A stretch of 64,000 bases of DNA from Alphaproteobacteria bacterium (GTDB lineage: Bacteria > Pseudomonadota > Alphaproteobacteria > Micavibrionales > Micavibrionaceae). Shown piece after piece: positions 9,686-20,285 of the stretch. The stretch lies in contig JALEGH010000032.1 in the NCBI GenBank assembly GCA_022763065.1, positions 1 to 64,000 of the forward strand, read 5' to 3'. How positions within the stretch are numbered: the stretch's first letter is position 1; each line of letters opens with the position of its first letter. The notes under the pieces were generated by a model. That model was given only the letters and a program-made list of their open reading frames with translations, was not told where the DNA came from and ran no database searches. The translations under genes were made by a program, and so were the position numbers.

Positions 9686-10100
9686 GGGATTTACCTTTTT
9701 TAATTCTGTTAGAAAGTTGGAAAATTAAGAGAGAGGCCGAAACGGCTTTTATTTATTTGGAAATGGTTTCAATGAAACCTAAAAATTTTGTCCTTATAAC
9801 TTTGTTTGTGTAACTTGTTTGTTAATTTAAATGTTAAAAATGGAAAATTTCTTAAAATATTTTGCAAAATACGTAACTACCGCGATTTTTGCTATCCATT
9901 ACTTCCGGGATTTTTTAGTTCCGCCGGTCACAATCTTCAAAAATGTTGTGAAATCTCTTTAAGATAGGGGCTTTATAATGAAATAAGTGGTGCAAGTCAA
10001 GCGTTTCTTCAAAATATGGGAATTTCATAAAAATCTTTCTGTTTTAAGTTGATTTTCAACCTGAAACATCGTATTATATTTACATAATTAATTATAATTC

Positions 10101-10634
10101 GTGGGAGTTGTTTTAATGGTTGATACAATCACGCAGGAGTGCAAAAGAAAATTCGAAGCACACGAAACTTTTCTCAAAAAAAGTTGCGAGATATGGAGGA
10201 ACCTGCTTACCAATCAGTATGGAATATCTAATCTGCACCTAGAAAGCGGTTTTCTCTACGATGAGGAGGCGAAAGACTACAAACCTACTTTCGAATTTAT
10301 CGTTCTTGGAGAAAAAGACCGGGAAAATTTTGAACGTTTCCGAAAAGATTTGGAAAATAGCGGATTCAATCTCTACGATAAAAATCTCGGCACAATAGCA
10401 CTCAGCGATCTTGATGAAGTGGTTTACATCATGCAATTGATGCGTCAGGCCGGTTTTTCTATTCCACTGGCTCCTTATGAGGGAACCGTTAATTTCACGC
10501 AACCGCCCAGTGAAGGTGGCGGACTCCAACATGGCACGACGATTCAAGACCTGGCCATAGAATTACAGCCTGCCAGTACGGGAGGCGTTGCTGTGGAAAG
10601 AAGACAAAATATCATTTCGAGGCAACTTCATTAA
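10101..10634 (+). CDS. Hypothetical protein (possible ATG start at 10116)
   Basis: 177-aa ORF filling the space between rho and hemJ. Confidence 0.6.
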   Translation: MGVVLMVDTITQECKRKFEAHETFLKKSCEIWRNLLTNQYGISNLHLESGFLYDEEAKDYKPTFEFIVLGEKDRENFERFRKDLENSGFNLYDKNLGTIALSDLDEVVYIMQLMRQAGFSIPLAPYEGTVNFTQPPSEGGGLQHGTTIQDLAIELQPASTGGVAVERRQNIISRQLH

Positions 10635-10637
10635 AAT

Positions 10638-11084
10638 CTAAAATGGTTCTGCTACGGCCATAATCACGATGATGATCATCAAAATCGTCGGTACTTCGTT
10701 CCAGATTTTATAAAATTTTGCGCTGTACTTATTTTTATCTGCCAGAAAATCTTTACGCCACAGCGCATAAAGGTGATGCACAACCGTTATGAGAATAATG
10801 CCCGTAAGCTTCGCATGCATCCACGGCATTTGAAATAGGCCCGGATTGGCCCAGAGCATAAGGGCGCCCAGAATCCACGTTACAATCATCGCCGGATTCA
10901 TGATGAAACGCAGCAAACGCTGCTCCATTGTCTTTAAAGTTTCAGAGAGTTCTCCGCCTGCTTTGGCCTCTACATGATAGACAAAAAGCCTAGGTAAATA
11001 TAAAAGCCCCGCTATCCACGCCATCACGGCAATGATATGAAACGCTTTTATCCAAGTATAATATTGTCCGAGTATATCAATCAT
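10638..11084 (-). CDS. hemJ: Protoporphyrinogen oxidase HemJ
   Basis: KAFHIIAVMAWIAGLLYLPRLFVYH; next to hemH and hemE. Confidence 0.92.
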   Translation of the reverse strand: MIDILGQYYTWIKAFHIIAVMAWIAGLLYLPRLFVYHVEAKAGGELSETLKTMEQRLLRFIMNPAMIVTWILGALMLWANPGLFQMPWMHAKLTGIILITVVHHLYALWRKDFLADKNKYSAKFYKIWNEVPTILMIIIVIMAVAEPF

Positions 11085-11113
11085 GTTCGTACCTTTTTAC
11101 TTTCGTAATTTTA

Positions 11114-12163
11114 TTATTTGCGCGCGCAACATTCTTTGAACCCTTCAGGGCATAAATCCGACCCTTCGTGGGAAAGTGTTTTGAGCGCGCCTTGATGTTT
11201 TACCACCTGCTCTGCCAAGCCTTCGATAAAATATGGTGATACCCCGACCGTCGGCACACGGTAAAAATCATGAAGCCCCATTTTTTCAGCCAGCTCGCGG
11301 TACTCAATTTCAATCTCGACCAGTGTTTCCACATGTTCCTGTGTAAAAGCATGCGGCAAAATAACAACCGGCACCTGATCTGCAGCTGCCTTTTCCAACG
11401 CCTCTTCCGTTGAAGGGCCGATCCATTTTAACGGTCCCACACGGCTCTGATAACAAATTTGCCAATCCAGATTTTCAATACCTGTGGCCAGTGCAATTGC
11501 CTCTGCCGATTGCTCACATTGCCACTGATAAGGATCTCCATCTTTGACAACTTTTTCCGGCAGGCCGTGCGCCGAAAATAAAACCCGGGGAAGCTTACCG
11601 GTTTCCTTTTTTGCAAGAGAATAAACCTCGCGAATATGATCGGCGCTGGAACGGATAAATCCTTCCTCCCAGGGATAACAACAAATGGACGTGGTTGGTT
11701 TATCGAATTTGATTTTTTGACAAGCCTTGTCCCAATTTTGAAAAGACGAGCGCGTCGTGGTGGTTGAAAATTGCGGATATAGGGGAAGACGAATAATTTC
11801 CTCAGGATCAAAATCCTGGACTTTCGCAATAATTTCCGGTGCCATTGGGTGCCAGTAACGCATACACACGAATACCCGATAGGTCATATCTTTTGCTTTT
11901 TCATTAAGTACGTTTTCAAGCGCTCTTGCTTGGTCTAACGAATTTTCAAGCAAAGGCGATTTATCCCCTAATTCCGCGTAGCTATCGCCTGCTTCACGCT
12001 TGGAACGGCGAATGGAAATCAACTTGGCTAAAAAGAAACGAACGAACAAAGGCAGGCGAATAATATTTTTATCCATAAAGAAATTAAATAGAAATGGCTT
12101 GATGCTCTCCTTCCTATCCGGCCCGCCCAGATTAAATAATATAACGGCGATCTTTTTGCTCAT
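11114..12163 (-). CDS. hemH: Ferrochelatase
   Basis: MSKKIAVILFNLGGPD...SAHGLPEKVVKDGDPY; start placed at MSKK instead of the longer ORF start 12196. Confidence 0.94.
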   Translation of the reverse strand: MSKKIAVILFNLGGPDRKESIKPFLFNFFMDKNIIRLPLFVRFFLAKLISIRRSKREAGDSYAELGDKSPLLENSLDQARALENVLNEKAKDMTYRVFVCMRYWHPMAPEIIAKVQDFDPEEIIRLPLYPQFSTTTTRSSFQNWDKACQKIKFDKPTTSICCYPWEEGFIRSSADHIREVYSLAKKETGKLPRVLFSAHGLPEKVVKDGDPYQWQCEQSAEAIALATGIENLDWQICYQSRVGPLKWIGPSTEEALEKAAADQVPVVILPHAFTQEHVETLVEIEIEYRELAEKMGLHDFYRVPTVGVSPYFIEGLAEQVVKHQGALKTLSHEGSDLCPEGFKECCARK

Positions 12164-12167
12164 TTTT

Positions 12168-13241
12168 TTATGCCTTAAATTCACGAATAATCTCACAAAG
12201 CTCTTCTACACATTCAGGCGCTGTATCCTTGATCACACCATGACCCAGATTAAAAATAAAAGGATTTTTGCCGGTAGAAAAAACCTCCAAAATATGGGTA
12301 GCAGATTTTTTAAGGGTATCTCCTCCCGCAAGCAAAGCCACAGGGTCCAAATTCCCCTGCACCGGCTTATGAATTTGAATATGATCCCGCACCCATTCAG
12401 GCGGCATGCTATAATCAATGCCAATCGCATCGACACCAGACCCAAGCGCATAATCCTCAAGCTTTACCCCAGCTTCGCGCGCAAAACCAATCACCGGAAT
12501 ATCAGGATGGCGTTTTTTAAGCGCATCCACTATTGATTTTGTCGGCTCAATCACCCAGCGCGCAAAATTTTCAGAATTCAAAATACCCGACCAACTGTCA
12601 AAAATCTGGATAGCCTCGGCTCCCGCTTCAATCTGACGCGAAAGATAATGAAGCGTCGCACCGGAAATAATATTAATCAGCTCCGAAAAGCTTTCTGGAT
12701 GACGATAAGCCCAATATTTTGTTGCCTCAAAAACCTTGCTGCCTCCCCCTTCAATCATATAACAAGCCACCGTCCAAGGGCTGCCGGCAAAACCGATCAT
12801 CGCCGTATCGTCAAACCCTTCCGCTTTCAACCCATGAACTACATTTGAGACCGTCTCATAAATTGGCTCCAGCGTCCTATCAATCCGCTCAACATTCAGT
12901 TTTTTGAAATCTTCAGCTATCAAAATCGGCGATAATTTCGGCCCTTCTCCCGCTTCAAATGTCACAGGCTGTCCCAGCGCATGGGGGATAACCAGAATAT
13001 CTGAAAATAAAATCGCCCCATTCATCCCAAAGCGCCGGATGGGCTGCATTGTCACCTCAGCCGCCTTTTTTGGATCATAAACCAAATCCAAAAACCCGCC
13101 TGTAGAGCTGCGCAATTTCCGGTATTCCGGCAAGTACCGCCCTGCTTGCCGCATCAACCAAAAAGGAACTGCGTTCCCTCTACGTCCTTTCAGACATTCG
13201 AGCAAAGTCTTGGTATTTTCTTTTTCGCAATTTTCTTCCAT
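12168..13241 (-). CDS. hemE: Uroporphyrinogen decarboxylase
   Basis: PFWLMRQAGRYLPEYR, AILFSDILVIPHALG, GFAGSPWTVACYMIEG, QIFDSW. Confidence 0.97.
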   Translation of the reverse strand: MEENCEKENTKTLLECLKGRRGNAVPFWLMRQAGRYLPEYRKLRSSTGGFLDLVYDPKKAAEVTMQPIRRFGMNGAILFSDILVIPHALGQPVTFEAGEGPKLSPILIAEDFKKLNVERIDRTLEPIYETVSNVVHGLKAEGFDDTAMIGFAGSPWTVACYMIEGGGSKVFEATKYWAYRHPESFSELINIISGATLHYLSRQIEAGAEAIQIFDSWSGILNSENFARWVIEPTKSIVDALKKRHPDIPVIGFAREAGVKLEDYALGSGVDAIGIDYSMPPEWVRDHIQIHKPVQGNLDPVALLAGGDTLKKSATHILEVFSTGKNPFIFNLGHGVIKDTAPECVEELCEIIREFKA

Positions 13242-13244
13242 AGC

Positions 13245-13550
13245 GAAGCATCAAAGCCTAAATACAAAAATAAATAAAGTATTTTTAAAAAGGTTTTTGA
13301 TAGTAATTATCCATGTGTGAATCGGGGATAACCAGTTACTCAGAGTCTTATACACAAAACTGAAAACTCTCAAATCGGGATAATCATTTGGATTCGCATT
13401 TTTTCTTCCCCATTATCATTGGATAAAAATTTTATTCTTTTCACAAGACAAATAACTTTTTAAAAAAAATCTCAAACAGGGGGTAAAACTCAAAGTTTTT
13501 TTATCCGAAATTTCACACAGGATTTGCACACAGGACCATACATGGAACTT
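13245..13550. other. oriC: Candidate chromosomal replication origin (oriC) upstream of hemE
   Basis: AT-rich non-coding region; exact TTATNCACA box TTATACACA (13348-13356) and relaxed TTATCC motifs on both strands (13307-13315, about 13323-13331 rc, 13375-13383 rc, 13418-13426 rc, 13501-13509); hemE adjacency as in Caulobacter. Confidence 0.6.
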
Positions 13551-13612
13551 TTACCGAACAAGGAAGAACATGGCTTTTTCGGGATTTCAAAAAAAGGTAA
13601 AAAAATTGTCTC

Positions 13613-14272
13613 TTGCGAATCGATTCGAATTCACCCAGACTTGACAGTATGATGTTTGAAAACTCATTTCACGAGATTGAAATCCCGAAAGCGGGAGATA
13701 TTTTGGATAAGCTCAATCCGGAGCTGGATGGTGCGCAATTTGATCTCTCAACGGCGCGGCTTATTGCAACGGATCTTGCCTTTTATAATGGTTATCAGCT
13801 CATGGAAGTTCGTGACCATGATACAGAGCCACCGCGCAATATTTCTTTTATATATGAGGGAGAGGGCCGCGCGGTTCATATATTAAATGGTACCAATGAT
13901 GCTATATATGCTTTGAACAGATTAGTTCCTATTGCTTTGGATGATCAGACGATTAAGGATTATGTGCGGTTCTTTTTTCATTATGTGCAAGGACGTCACG
14001 GACGTTTTGTAATTGTAGAAGGGACGGAAGAGATTAACTGGCGGGAAGAGCCAACCCTTTCGGCCAAGCGTGCTTTGGGGAAAATGATTGAACCTCTGGA
14101 GGTTCAAGATATATCAGAGGAAGGCGTCTATACCCTTAAGGCGTCTATTATTTTCAAAGATACTTTGTTTGAATCATTGATTAGTGTGAATAAAGAAGGC
14201 TTAGTAAATCTTCATAATCAGGAATTACTGGTCGAAGATATCCCTGTGGTTGATGAACAATTTATGACTTGA
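13613..14272 (+). CDS. Conserved hypothetical protein
   Basis: 219-aa ORF divergent from hemE across the candidate origin. Confidence 0.7.
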   Translation: MRIDSNSPRLDSMMFENSFHEIEIPKAGDILDKLNPELDGAQFDLSTARLIATDLAFYNGYQLMEVRDHDTEPPRNISFIYEGEGRAVHILNGTNDAIYALNRLVPIALDDQTIKDYVRFFFHYVQGRHGRFVIVEGTEEINWREEPTLSAKRALGKMIEPLEVQDISEEGVYTLKASIIFKDTLFESLISVNKEGLVNLHNQELLVEDIPVVDEQFMT

Positions 14273-14284
14273 GGACTTCAAATC

Positions 14285-15313
14285 CTATCGCATGGCGCTG
14301 ATGGAAAGAATAGCCTGAGCGCAGAGGGTTTGAACCGGTGATCCGGTCATTTTTGTCTGAGCTTCCAGTTCGCTTAATTTTCCAAGAACAAGATTGAGCT
14401 TGGGCAATTTCCATTTAGTGACTTGCCCCTTAAATGCGTTTTCAAATTTGAAAAAAATTGGTGGTTGTAGGGCTTTGACGGCCTGATCTACGGATTGTCC
14501 TTCGCTCATCTGGCTATGCGTATAATGAAGCCGTCTGAAATGATTTTGCAAAGTACGCAAAATCACAATTTCCGGTACGCCTTCGGCGATCAGGCGGTGA
14601 AAGGAATTCATCGCCTTACCTGTATCTGCACCGGCAACGGCATAGGTGAGATCATCAAGCGAAACGGCACCAGCCTCCCCGCAGCAGCTTTGCACATCTT
14701 CCAGCCTTATCGTGCTGCCGGCATTTTCCGGTTTTGGTCCAATATAGGTAATGAGCTTTTCAATCTCTCCGCGCGCTTTTGCCCGGTCTCCGGTGATATT
14801 GGCCGCCAGCCAATGGGTGGCATCTGCGTCAATACGATATCCGGCATCACGTACCATGTCACGAATAAGATTGGAAACACTGCGTTCATCTTCAACATAG
14901 CAGGGCAGCGCCGCCGCATTTTTGGCCGCTTCACAAGCTTTACGCAAAGAAGAACGGGGACCCAATTCTCCGGCTTCTATAATGACAAGATTTTCCGCAC
15001 TCGGGTCTTCCAGATATTCTTTTATTAAAGCTGTGAGCTTATCTCCGCCGGATTCAATACGGATCAAACGCCCGCCGCCCATCATTGACATGGCTTTGGC
15101 CTCATCGCTCAGCCGTGCCGGGTCGTCATTTAAAATATCAGCACCCAACGTCACAGCATTAAAAGGATCATTGAGGTCTTCAACGATTGTGAGCCCCATG
15201 GTCTTCACCCGCTCGCGCATTAGCCCTGCATCAGGACCATATACCAAAATAACCCGTGCCTTCGGATCAGGTGAGCGCACGAAAGGCTCAATTTGTTTCC
15301 ATGAGAGCTTCAT
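14285..15313 (-). CDS. holA: DNA polymerase III subunit delta
   Basis: MKLSWKQIEPFVRSPDPKARVILVYGPDAGLMRERV; followed downstream by minus-strand lptE-leuS neighbourhood. Confidence 0.9.
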   Translation of the reverse strand: MKLSWKQIEPFVRSPDPKARVILVYGPDAGLMRERVKTMGLTIVEDLNDPFNAVTLGADILNDDPARLSDEAKAMSMMGGGRLIRIESGGDKLTALIKEYLEDPSAENLVIIEAGELGPRSSLRKACEAAKNAAALPCYVEDERSVSNLIRDMVRDAGYRIDADATHWLAANITGDRAKARGEIEKLITYIGPKPENAGSTIRLEDVQSCCGEAGAVSLDDLTYAVAGADTGKAMNSFHRLIAEGVPEIVILRTLQNHFRRLHYTHSQMSEGQSVDQAVKALQPPIFFKFENAFKGQVTKWKLPKLNLVLGKLSELEAQTKMTGSPVQTLCAQAILSISAMR

Positions 15314-15356
15314 GGGGGCAGTTTAACGAAAACAAACAGCAGGTAACAGAGGTAAA

Positions 15357-16475
15357 TTACGAGATAGCAGCTTTTTGTGTCGGTTTATTTGAAACATCGC
15401 TATTTGCAACGCCGATAATGTCGATATCAACTCCTTCTTTGAGGTCGTGATCGCTGATCCCTAATTCATCCCGCAGGCTTTTGCCCAATATAGCAAGCTC
15501 TACAAATTTTCCTTGTTTACAATCTTCCCAGTTGCCTGAAGACCCAAAAGCCATGCCTAAATTTTCTTTATTGCCCGGGTCAAACATACCCTGTTTTAAA
15601 ACAGCGATATGTGTTTTATCGCCGATTTTGATCTCTACAGGTGTGTTGAACGGAATATCCCGTTCCTTCATATCGGCTTCCCGCAAGGATATTTTTAAGT
15701 TCCCATGACAATCGGCACGTAAGACACAAGGGTTTTGTTTAAAGTCTGTAATATGTTCAGGCGATAAAAGCTGATCCGTTTTGACAAAATTGAGCCTTTT
15801 TAAATAATCACGGCGCTGCTTAACACTTAAATCCGCCTTCCAGCCTTCCGGATTATATTGCAAATTATTACCGATCATCTGGCTCAGCCAGGGGAAGAAA
15901 TCACGCGACCTGAACTGACTTCCCTTAATCTGAACGTTGGCGCGGTAAATCTCTAAATCACCTTCTTCAATCAAATCGCGAAACAGGCAAAAACTATCCT
16001 CGCTCACAGCCGAGATAATCGTGCCATTGCGCAACATGCCGATATATACACCTTCGCCTTCATTATCTTTTTTCACCCCGCGCTCCTTACGACGTGGGGC
16101 GCAGTTTAAAAATACAACATTACCCACCCCGCGTACCGTGTCGCGGGTGATTTGTGCTAGATCAAATGCGCCGGCGCGCCAATCTTGTGACGGGATATCA
16201 TGGTAGTAAGTTTTGGGTGCGTTATGACCGCTTAAAAAACCCAAAATGGAATTGATATCGGCCAGGCGTTTTTTAATCTCGATTTTTGCTGTATCGGGAT
16301 ATCCGGCATTGTCGCTGATATAATGGACCGTGACACTGAAATCAGGTCTAAAGATCCGTGCAAAACTATTAAATAAATAATCCAGCCGCGACTTCCAATT
16401 CGGTTTGGCCTTTTGCAATTCCTGAATAACGTCATAGCCGATAAATTCAGGATTAAGTAGTTTTTGTACGCTCAT
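15357..16475 (-). CDS. SAM hydroxide adenosyltransferase (DUF62)-like protein, divergent
   Basis: HDIPSQDWRAGAFDLAQITRDTVRGVGNVVFLNCAPRRKERG and KGSQFRSRDFFPWLSQMI resemble DUF62 blocks (VaVVDPGVG, TFHGRDxFAPVAA); C-terminal DCHGNL resembles DxFGNL. Confidence 0.5.
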   Translation of the reverse strand: MSVQKLLNPEFIGYDVIQELQKAKPNWKSRLDYLFNSFARIFRPDFSVTVHYISDNAGYPDTAKIEIKKRLADINSILGFLSGHNAPKTYYHDIPSQDWRAGAFDLAQITRDTVRGVGNVVFLNCAPRRKERGVKKDNEGEGVYIGMLRNGTIISAVSEDSFCLFRDLIEEGDLEIYRANVQIKGSQFRSRDFFPWLSQMIGNNLQYNPEGWKADLSVKQRRDYLKRLNFVKTDQLLSPEHITDFKQNPCVLRADCHGNLKISLREADMKERDIPFNTPVEIKIGDKTHIAVLKQGMFDPGNKENLGMAFGSSGNWEDCKQGKFVELAILGKSLRDELGISDHDLKEGVDIDIIGVANSDVSNKPTQKAAIS

Positions 16476-16498
16476 TCTTTTTAGGTCCTTAAATTGAT

Positions 16499-17011
16499 TT
16501 ACGATGAAAAATAAATAGCCAATTGCCGTTCAATCTGGCGGGCAAGATCATTGAGCGCATCTTCCCGCGCGCTTTGCTCGGTCACCAGTGTTGAAAACTC
16601 GCTCTCCAAAATATTGTGAGAGCTAATCGCTGTTAAAGCGCGGGAAAATAATTTTTCCCCGCTTTGCTTGTTAATGAGCTCCATTACTGTCGAGAGTTTG
16701 AGCTGCTGACGTGTGGCCTCGGAGGCAACAGTGACGTCAAAATCAAAAATCTTTTCTTCAATCTTTTTAATATGAAGACGGTAACGTGGGTGTGCCGGTA
16801 GGCCACTTTGATAAAATCGGTCTATGAGCGCATTGCGCAAGTACTGTCCCTCCCGGTCGGGAATTAGAGCGATATCAATTTGGTTTAGTTGGGTGGAAAA
16901 GGAACCGCCAGCATGCTGCGCGCGATTGTAATCGCCATAGATCGGCGAAAACCCGCAGGCGCTTGCGGTAAGAGCTGTTATGACGAAGAGCAAGCAAGAG
17001 AGGCTTTTCAT
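16499..17011 (-). CDS. lptE: LPS-assembly lipoprotein LptE
   Basis: Lipobox-like ALTASACGFSPIYG; sits between leuS and holA. Confidence 0.85.
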   Translation of the reverse strand: MKSLSCLLFVITALTASACGFSPIYGDYNRAQHAGGSFSTQLNQIDIALIPDREGQYLRNALIDRFYQSGLPAHPRYRLHIKKIEEKIFDFDVTVASEATRQQLKLSTVMELINKQSGEKLFSRALTAISSHNILESEFSTLVTEQSAREDALNDLARQIERQLAIYFSS

Positions 17012-19584
17012 TAACCCGCCACCACATTCACAATACGTCCGGGGACGTAAATGACTTTACGCACTTGCTTGCCCTCAATGGCGCGTTGAACCCCTTCTTG
17101 GGCGAGCGCGGTCTTTTCGGCTTCTTTTTGGTCACACGCCGCGCCAAGTGTGATGGTGGCACGCATTTTGCCGTTCACCTGCACACCTATGGTAACTTCA
17201 TCGGCGGCGAGCAAGCTTTCATCATGTTCCGGCCATGATGTGTCGGCTAGAATAGTGATATGACCGATTATGGACCATAGCTCTTCGGCCAGATGGGGCA
17301 TCATCGGGTTAAATAAACGGATGAGCGCCTCATACCCCTCGCGCAAGGCCCATTTATCGGCGTCATTGGCAGGCTTAAAGCTAGAAAGCGCATTGGAAAG
17401 TTCGCGGATTTGGGCGACAGCTTTATTCATGTGAAAATCTTCGATCTTTTCAGCCACACCGGCAATGGCCTGATGGGTGTGACGGCGCAGCTCCATCGCG
17501 CTATCGGAAAATTCTTTGGGTTGCGGGGTATCAATAGGACAAAGTTGGTCTAAGCCATCATTTATCATCCGGTGGAGCTTATTGATAAAGCGCCATGCGC
17601 CTTCAATACCGCCTTCGGTCCATTCCAAATCGCGCTCTGGCGGGCTGTCGGACAGGATGAATAAACGCGCTGCATCCGCGCCGTAAGTATCGAGAATATC
17701 TTCCGGATCAACGACATTTTTCTTGGATTTAGACATTTTTGTGACTGCGCCAGCGGTAACGGCAGAGCCATCATCTATTTTGACCCACTTGCCGTCTTTT
17801 TGTTCTACTTCAGTTGGCAGGAGCCATTTACCGTCCGCGTCCTGATAGGTTTGATGCGTGACCATTCCTTGGGTAAAAAGCCCGGCAAACGGCTCGTCCG
17901 GGACGCTATAGCCACATTTTTTAAGCGCACGGGTAAAGAAGCGCGAATAGAGCAAATGCAAAACGGCATGCTCCACCCCACCGATATATTGATCCACCGG
18001 CATCCAGTAATTTGACGCGGCAGAAGAAAACGCCTCGCTCTCATTTTTAGGGTCCAGATAACGCAAGAAATACCAGCTGCTTTCAAAGAAAGTATCGCAC
18101 GTATCAGTTTCACGAATGGCAGGCTCCCCCGTTTCCGGACAGGTTGTGTATTTCCAAGTCGGGTGACGGTCAAGCGGATTACCGGGCGCGTCATAGTCAA
18201 TGTCTTTGGGAAGTTCTACAGGCAGCTGATCATCAGGTACAGGAATGCATGCCCCATCGCTTTCGCGGTACACAACCGGAATAGGGCAGCCCCAGTAACG
18301 TTGACGGCTGACGCCCCAATCACGCAGGCGGTAGTTTGTTATTGTGACACCCTTGCCTTCATCTTCAAATTTTTTAATAACGGCTTGTTTGGCTTCTTCG
18401 ACATTCATGCCATTCATGAAACCGGATTGGTAATGTTTTCCGGGACCGGTATAGGCCTCATCGGTGATGGTGAAATCTTCTGCGGCGATGTTTTCTGGTT
18501 TAATAACCGGCGTGACCGGCAAATTATATTTCCGTGCAAAATCAAGGTCGCGTTGATCATGAGCGGGACACCCAAACACCGCACCTGTCCCGTAATCCAT
18601 GAGGACAAAATTACCAATGAAAACAGGTAGCTTTTTATCGGGAATAAGGGGATGCTGAACAAAAGCACCTGTATCAAAACCAATTTTTTCTGCCTTTTCA
18701 ATAGCAGCCTCGGATGTTCCTGTGGATTGGCATTGCTTGATGAATTCATCAAAGCCTTTTTTCTCACCTGCCAATTCTTTGCTAAGTGGGTGGTCAGGTG
18801 CTAGCGCCATAAAGGAAGCGCCAAACATCGTATCTGGTCGTGTTGAAAAACATTCAATAGATTGGTCCGAGCCAACTACGTCAAAACGTACTCGAACACC
18901 CCGTGACTTCCCGATCCAGTTTGTTTGCATGGTGCGGACTTTTTCCGGCCAACGCTCTAGCGTTTCAATGCCTTCCAATAGCTCATCTGCAAATTCAGTG
19001 ATCTTGAAAAACCATTGATGGAGCTTACGGCGTTCCACAGTTGCGCCGGAGCGCCAACCCTTCCCGTCCACAACTTGTTCATTGGCAAGGACTGTGTTCT
19101 CTACAGGGTCCCAGTTCACAACAGATTCTTTACGGTAGGCCAGATCATTCTTGTAAAAATCGAGGAACATTTTTTGTTCATGCTTGTAATAAGACGCATC
19201 ACATGTGGCGACCTCACGGGACCAGTCGATGGCTAGGCCCATCGACAAGAGCTGTTCTTTCATTTGGGCAATATTCTCATAGGTCCAGTCTGCCGGATGG
19301 ACACCTCGCTCAAGCGCCGCATTTTCCGCCGGTAAACCCAAAGCGTCCCAGCCCATCGGGTTCAAGACATTAAAGCCCTTGGCCTTTTTATACCGTGCCA
19401 CCACATCGGTGAGCGTATAATTGCGCACATGACCGACATGAATCCGCCCCGAAGGATAAGGCAACATGGCCAAAACATAGGATTTCGGCTTGTCGGGGTC
19501 TTCGCTCACCTCAAAGGATTTCCGGTCTTCCCAGACTTTACGCCATTTGGTCTCGGTTTCTTTGATATTGTAGCGCTCTGACAT
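17011..19584 (-). CDS. leuS: Leucyl-tRNA synthetase
   Basis: [67 protein letters not shown]. Confidence 0.98.
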   Translation of the reverse strand: MSERYNIKETETKWRKVWEDRKSFEVSEDPDKPKSYVLAMLPYPSGRIHVGHVRNYTLTDVVARYKKAKGFNVLNPMGWDALGLPAENAALERGVHPADWTYENIAQMKEQLLSMGLAIDWSREVATCDASYYKHEQKMFLDFYKNDLAYRKESVVNWDPVENTVLANEQVVDGKGWRSGATVERRKLHQWFFKITEFADELLEGIETLERWPEKVRTMQTNWIGKSRGVRVRFDVVGSDQSIECFSTRPDTMFGASFMALAPDHPLSKELAGEKKGFDEFIKQCQSTGTSEAAIEKAEKIGFDTGAFVQHPLIPDKKLPVFIGNFVLMDYGTGAVFGCPAHDQRDLDFARKYNLPVTPVIKPENIAAEDFTITDEAYTGPGKHYQSGFMNGMNVEEAKQAVIKKFEDEGKGVTITNYRLRDWGVSRQRYWGCPIPVVYRESDGACIPVPDDQLPVELPKDIDYDAPGNPLDRHPTWKYTTCPETGEPAIRETDTCDTFFESSWYFLRYLDPKNESEAFSSAASNYWMPVDQYIGGVEHAVLHLLYSRFFTRALKKCGYSVPDEPFAGLFTQGMVTHQTYQDADGKWLLPTEVEQKDGKWVKIDDGSAVTAGAVTKMSKSKKNVVDPEDILDTYGADAARLFILSDSPPERDLEWTEGGIEGAWRFINKLHRMINDGLDQLCPIDTPQPKEFSDSAMELRRHTHQAIAGVAEKIEDFHMNKAVAQIRELSNALSSFKPANDADKWALREGYEALIRLFNPMMPHLAEELWSIIGHITILADTSWPEHDESLLAADEVTIGVQVNGKMRATITLGAACDQKEAEKTALAQEGVQRAIEGKQVRKVIYVPGRIVNVVAG

Positions 19585-19747
19585 CTCGTTTTGCTCTTGT
19601 AAATGGTGTTAAATCAGGCATTTATAAAAACATGAAGCGTACGCCCGCGCAATGACATATTTGGATTGGGATATATTTTATTTGGCATAAAGGAATTCGG
19701 GCTATATGATCTCGGCCAAGGTAAAAATGAAATGGAGTATATAGGTA

Positions 19748-20278
19748 ATGAGTAGATATATGAGCTTGTTAGGCGTTGAGGTTGACCCGCATGGAGATGC
19801 AGCGGAAAGGCTTAAAACATTTCCAACGCGTTTTTGGAATTCTCCTGATATGTTGACAGGCGTTTTTGCTCTTGCGGCGTGTGCAACGGCTGCGCCGGTT
19901 ATAGGGGTGCCAAGCGCAGCAGTTGTACTTGTTGGCGGTTTGGCTTTGGTTGGGAACGAATATTTGAAGAATATTTTTGCAAAAGCGGCGGTTATAAGCA
20001 TGACTAACAACAAAAATGCGGATTACGTGATTGATACAATGCCTGAGCTGATGAGCGATGATCAGGTTAGAACCGCATTACCCGTTCATAAGGCGCAAAA
20101 ATATGCAAAGGCGGATAATTTTGCATCCAGTTTGGGTGCGTTGGGCGTGTTATTGATGTTTTCTCCCTTTGGAGGTGTGCCGGTATTTGCCAGAAATTAT
20201 ATGGCTTATGCCCGAACCAACCATAATTTAAGCGAAGGTAAATGGGCGCTCGTCCCAAAGCAGCATATGTATGATTAG
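19748..20278 (+). CDS. Hypothetical membrane protein
   Basis: 176-aa ORF with hydrophobic segments. Confidence 0.6.
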   Translation: MSRYMSLLGVEVDPHGDAAERLKTFPTRFWNSPDMLTGVFALAACATAAPVIGVPSAAVVLVGGLALVGNEYLKNIFAKAAVISMTNNKNADYVIDTMPELMSDDQVRTALPVHKAQKYAKADNFASSLGALGVLLMFSPFGGVPVFARNYMAYARTNHNLSEGKWALVPKQHMYD

Positions 20279-20285
20279 TGGGTTG

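Noticed and set aside
18163-18630. 155-aa plus-strand ORF inside leuS
   Set aside because: Antisense to a strongly conserved leuS frame; no recognisable motif. Same reasoning applied to other antisense ORFs such as 3328-3738, 4609-4980, 28216-28638 and 30328-30612.
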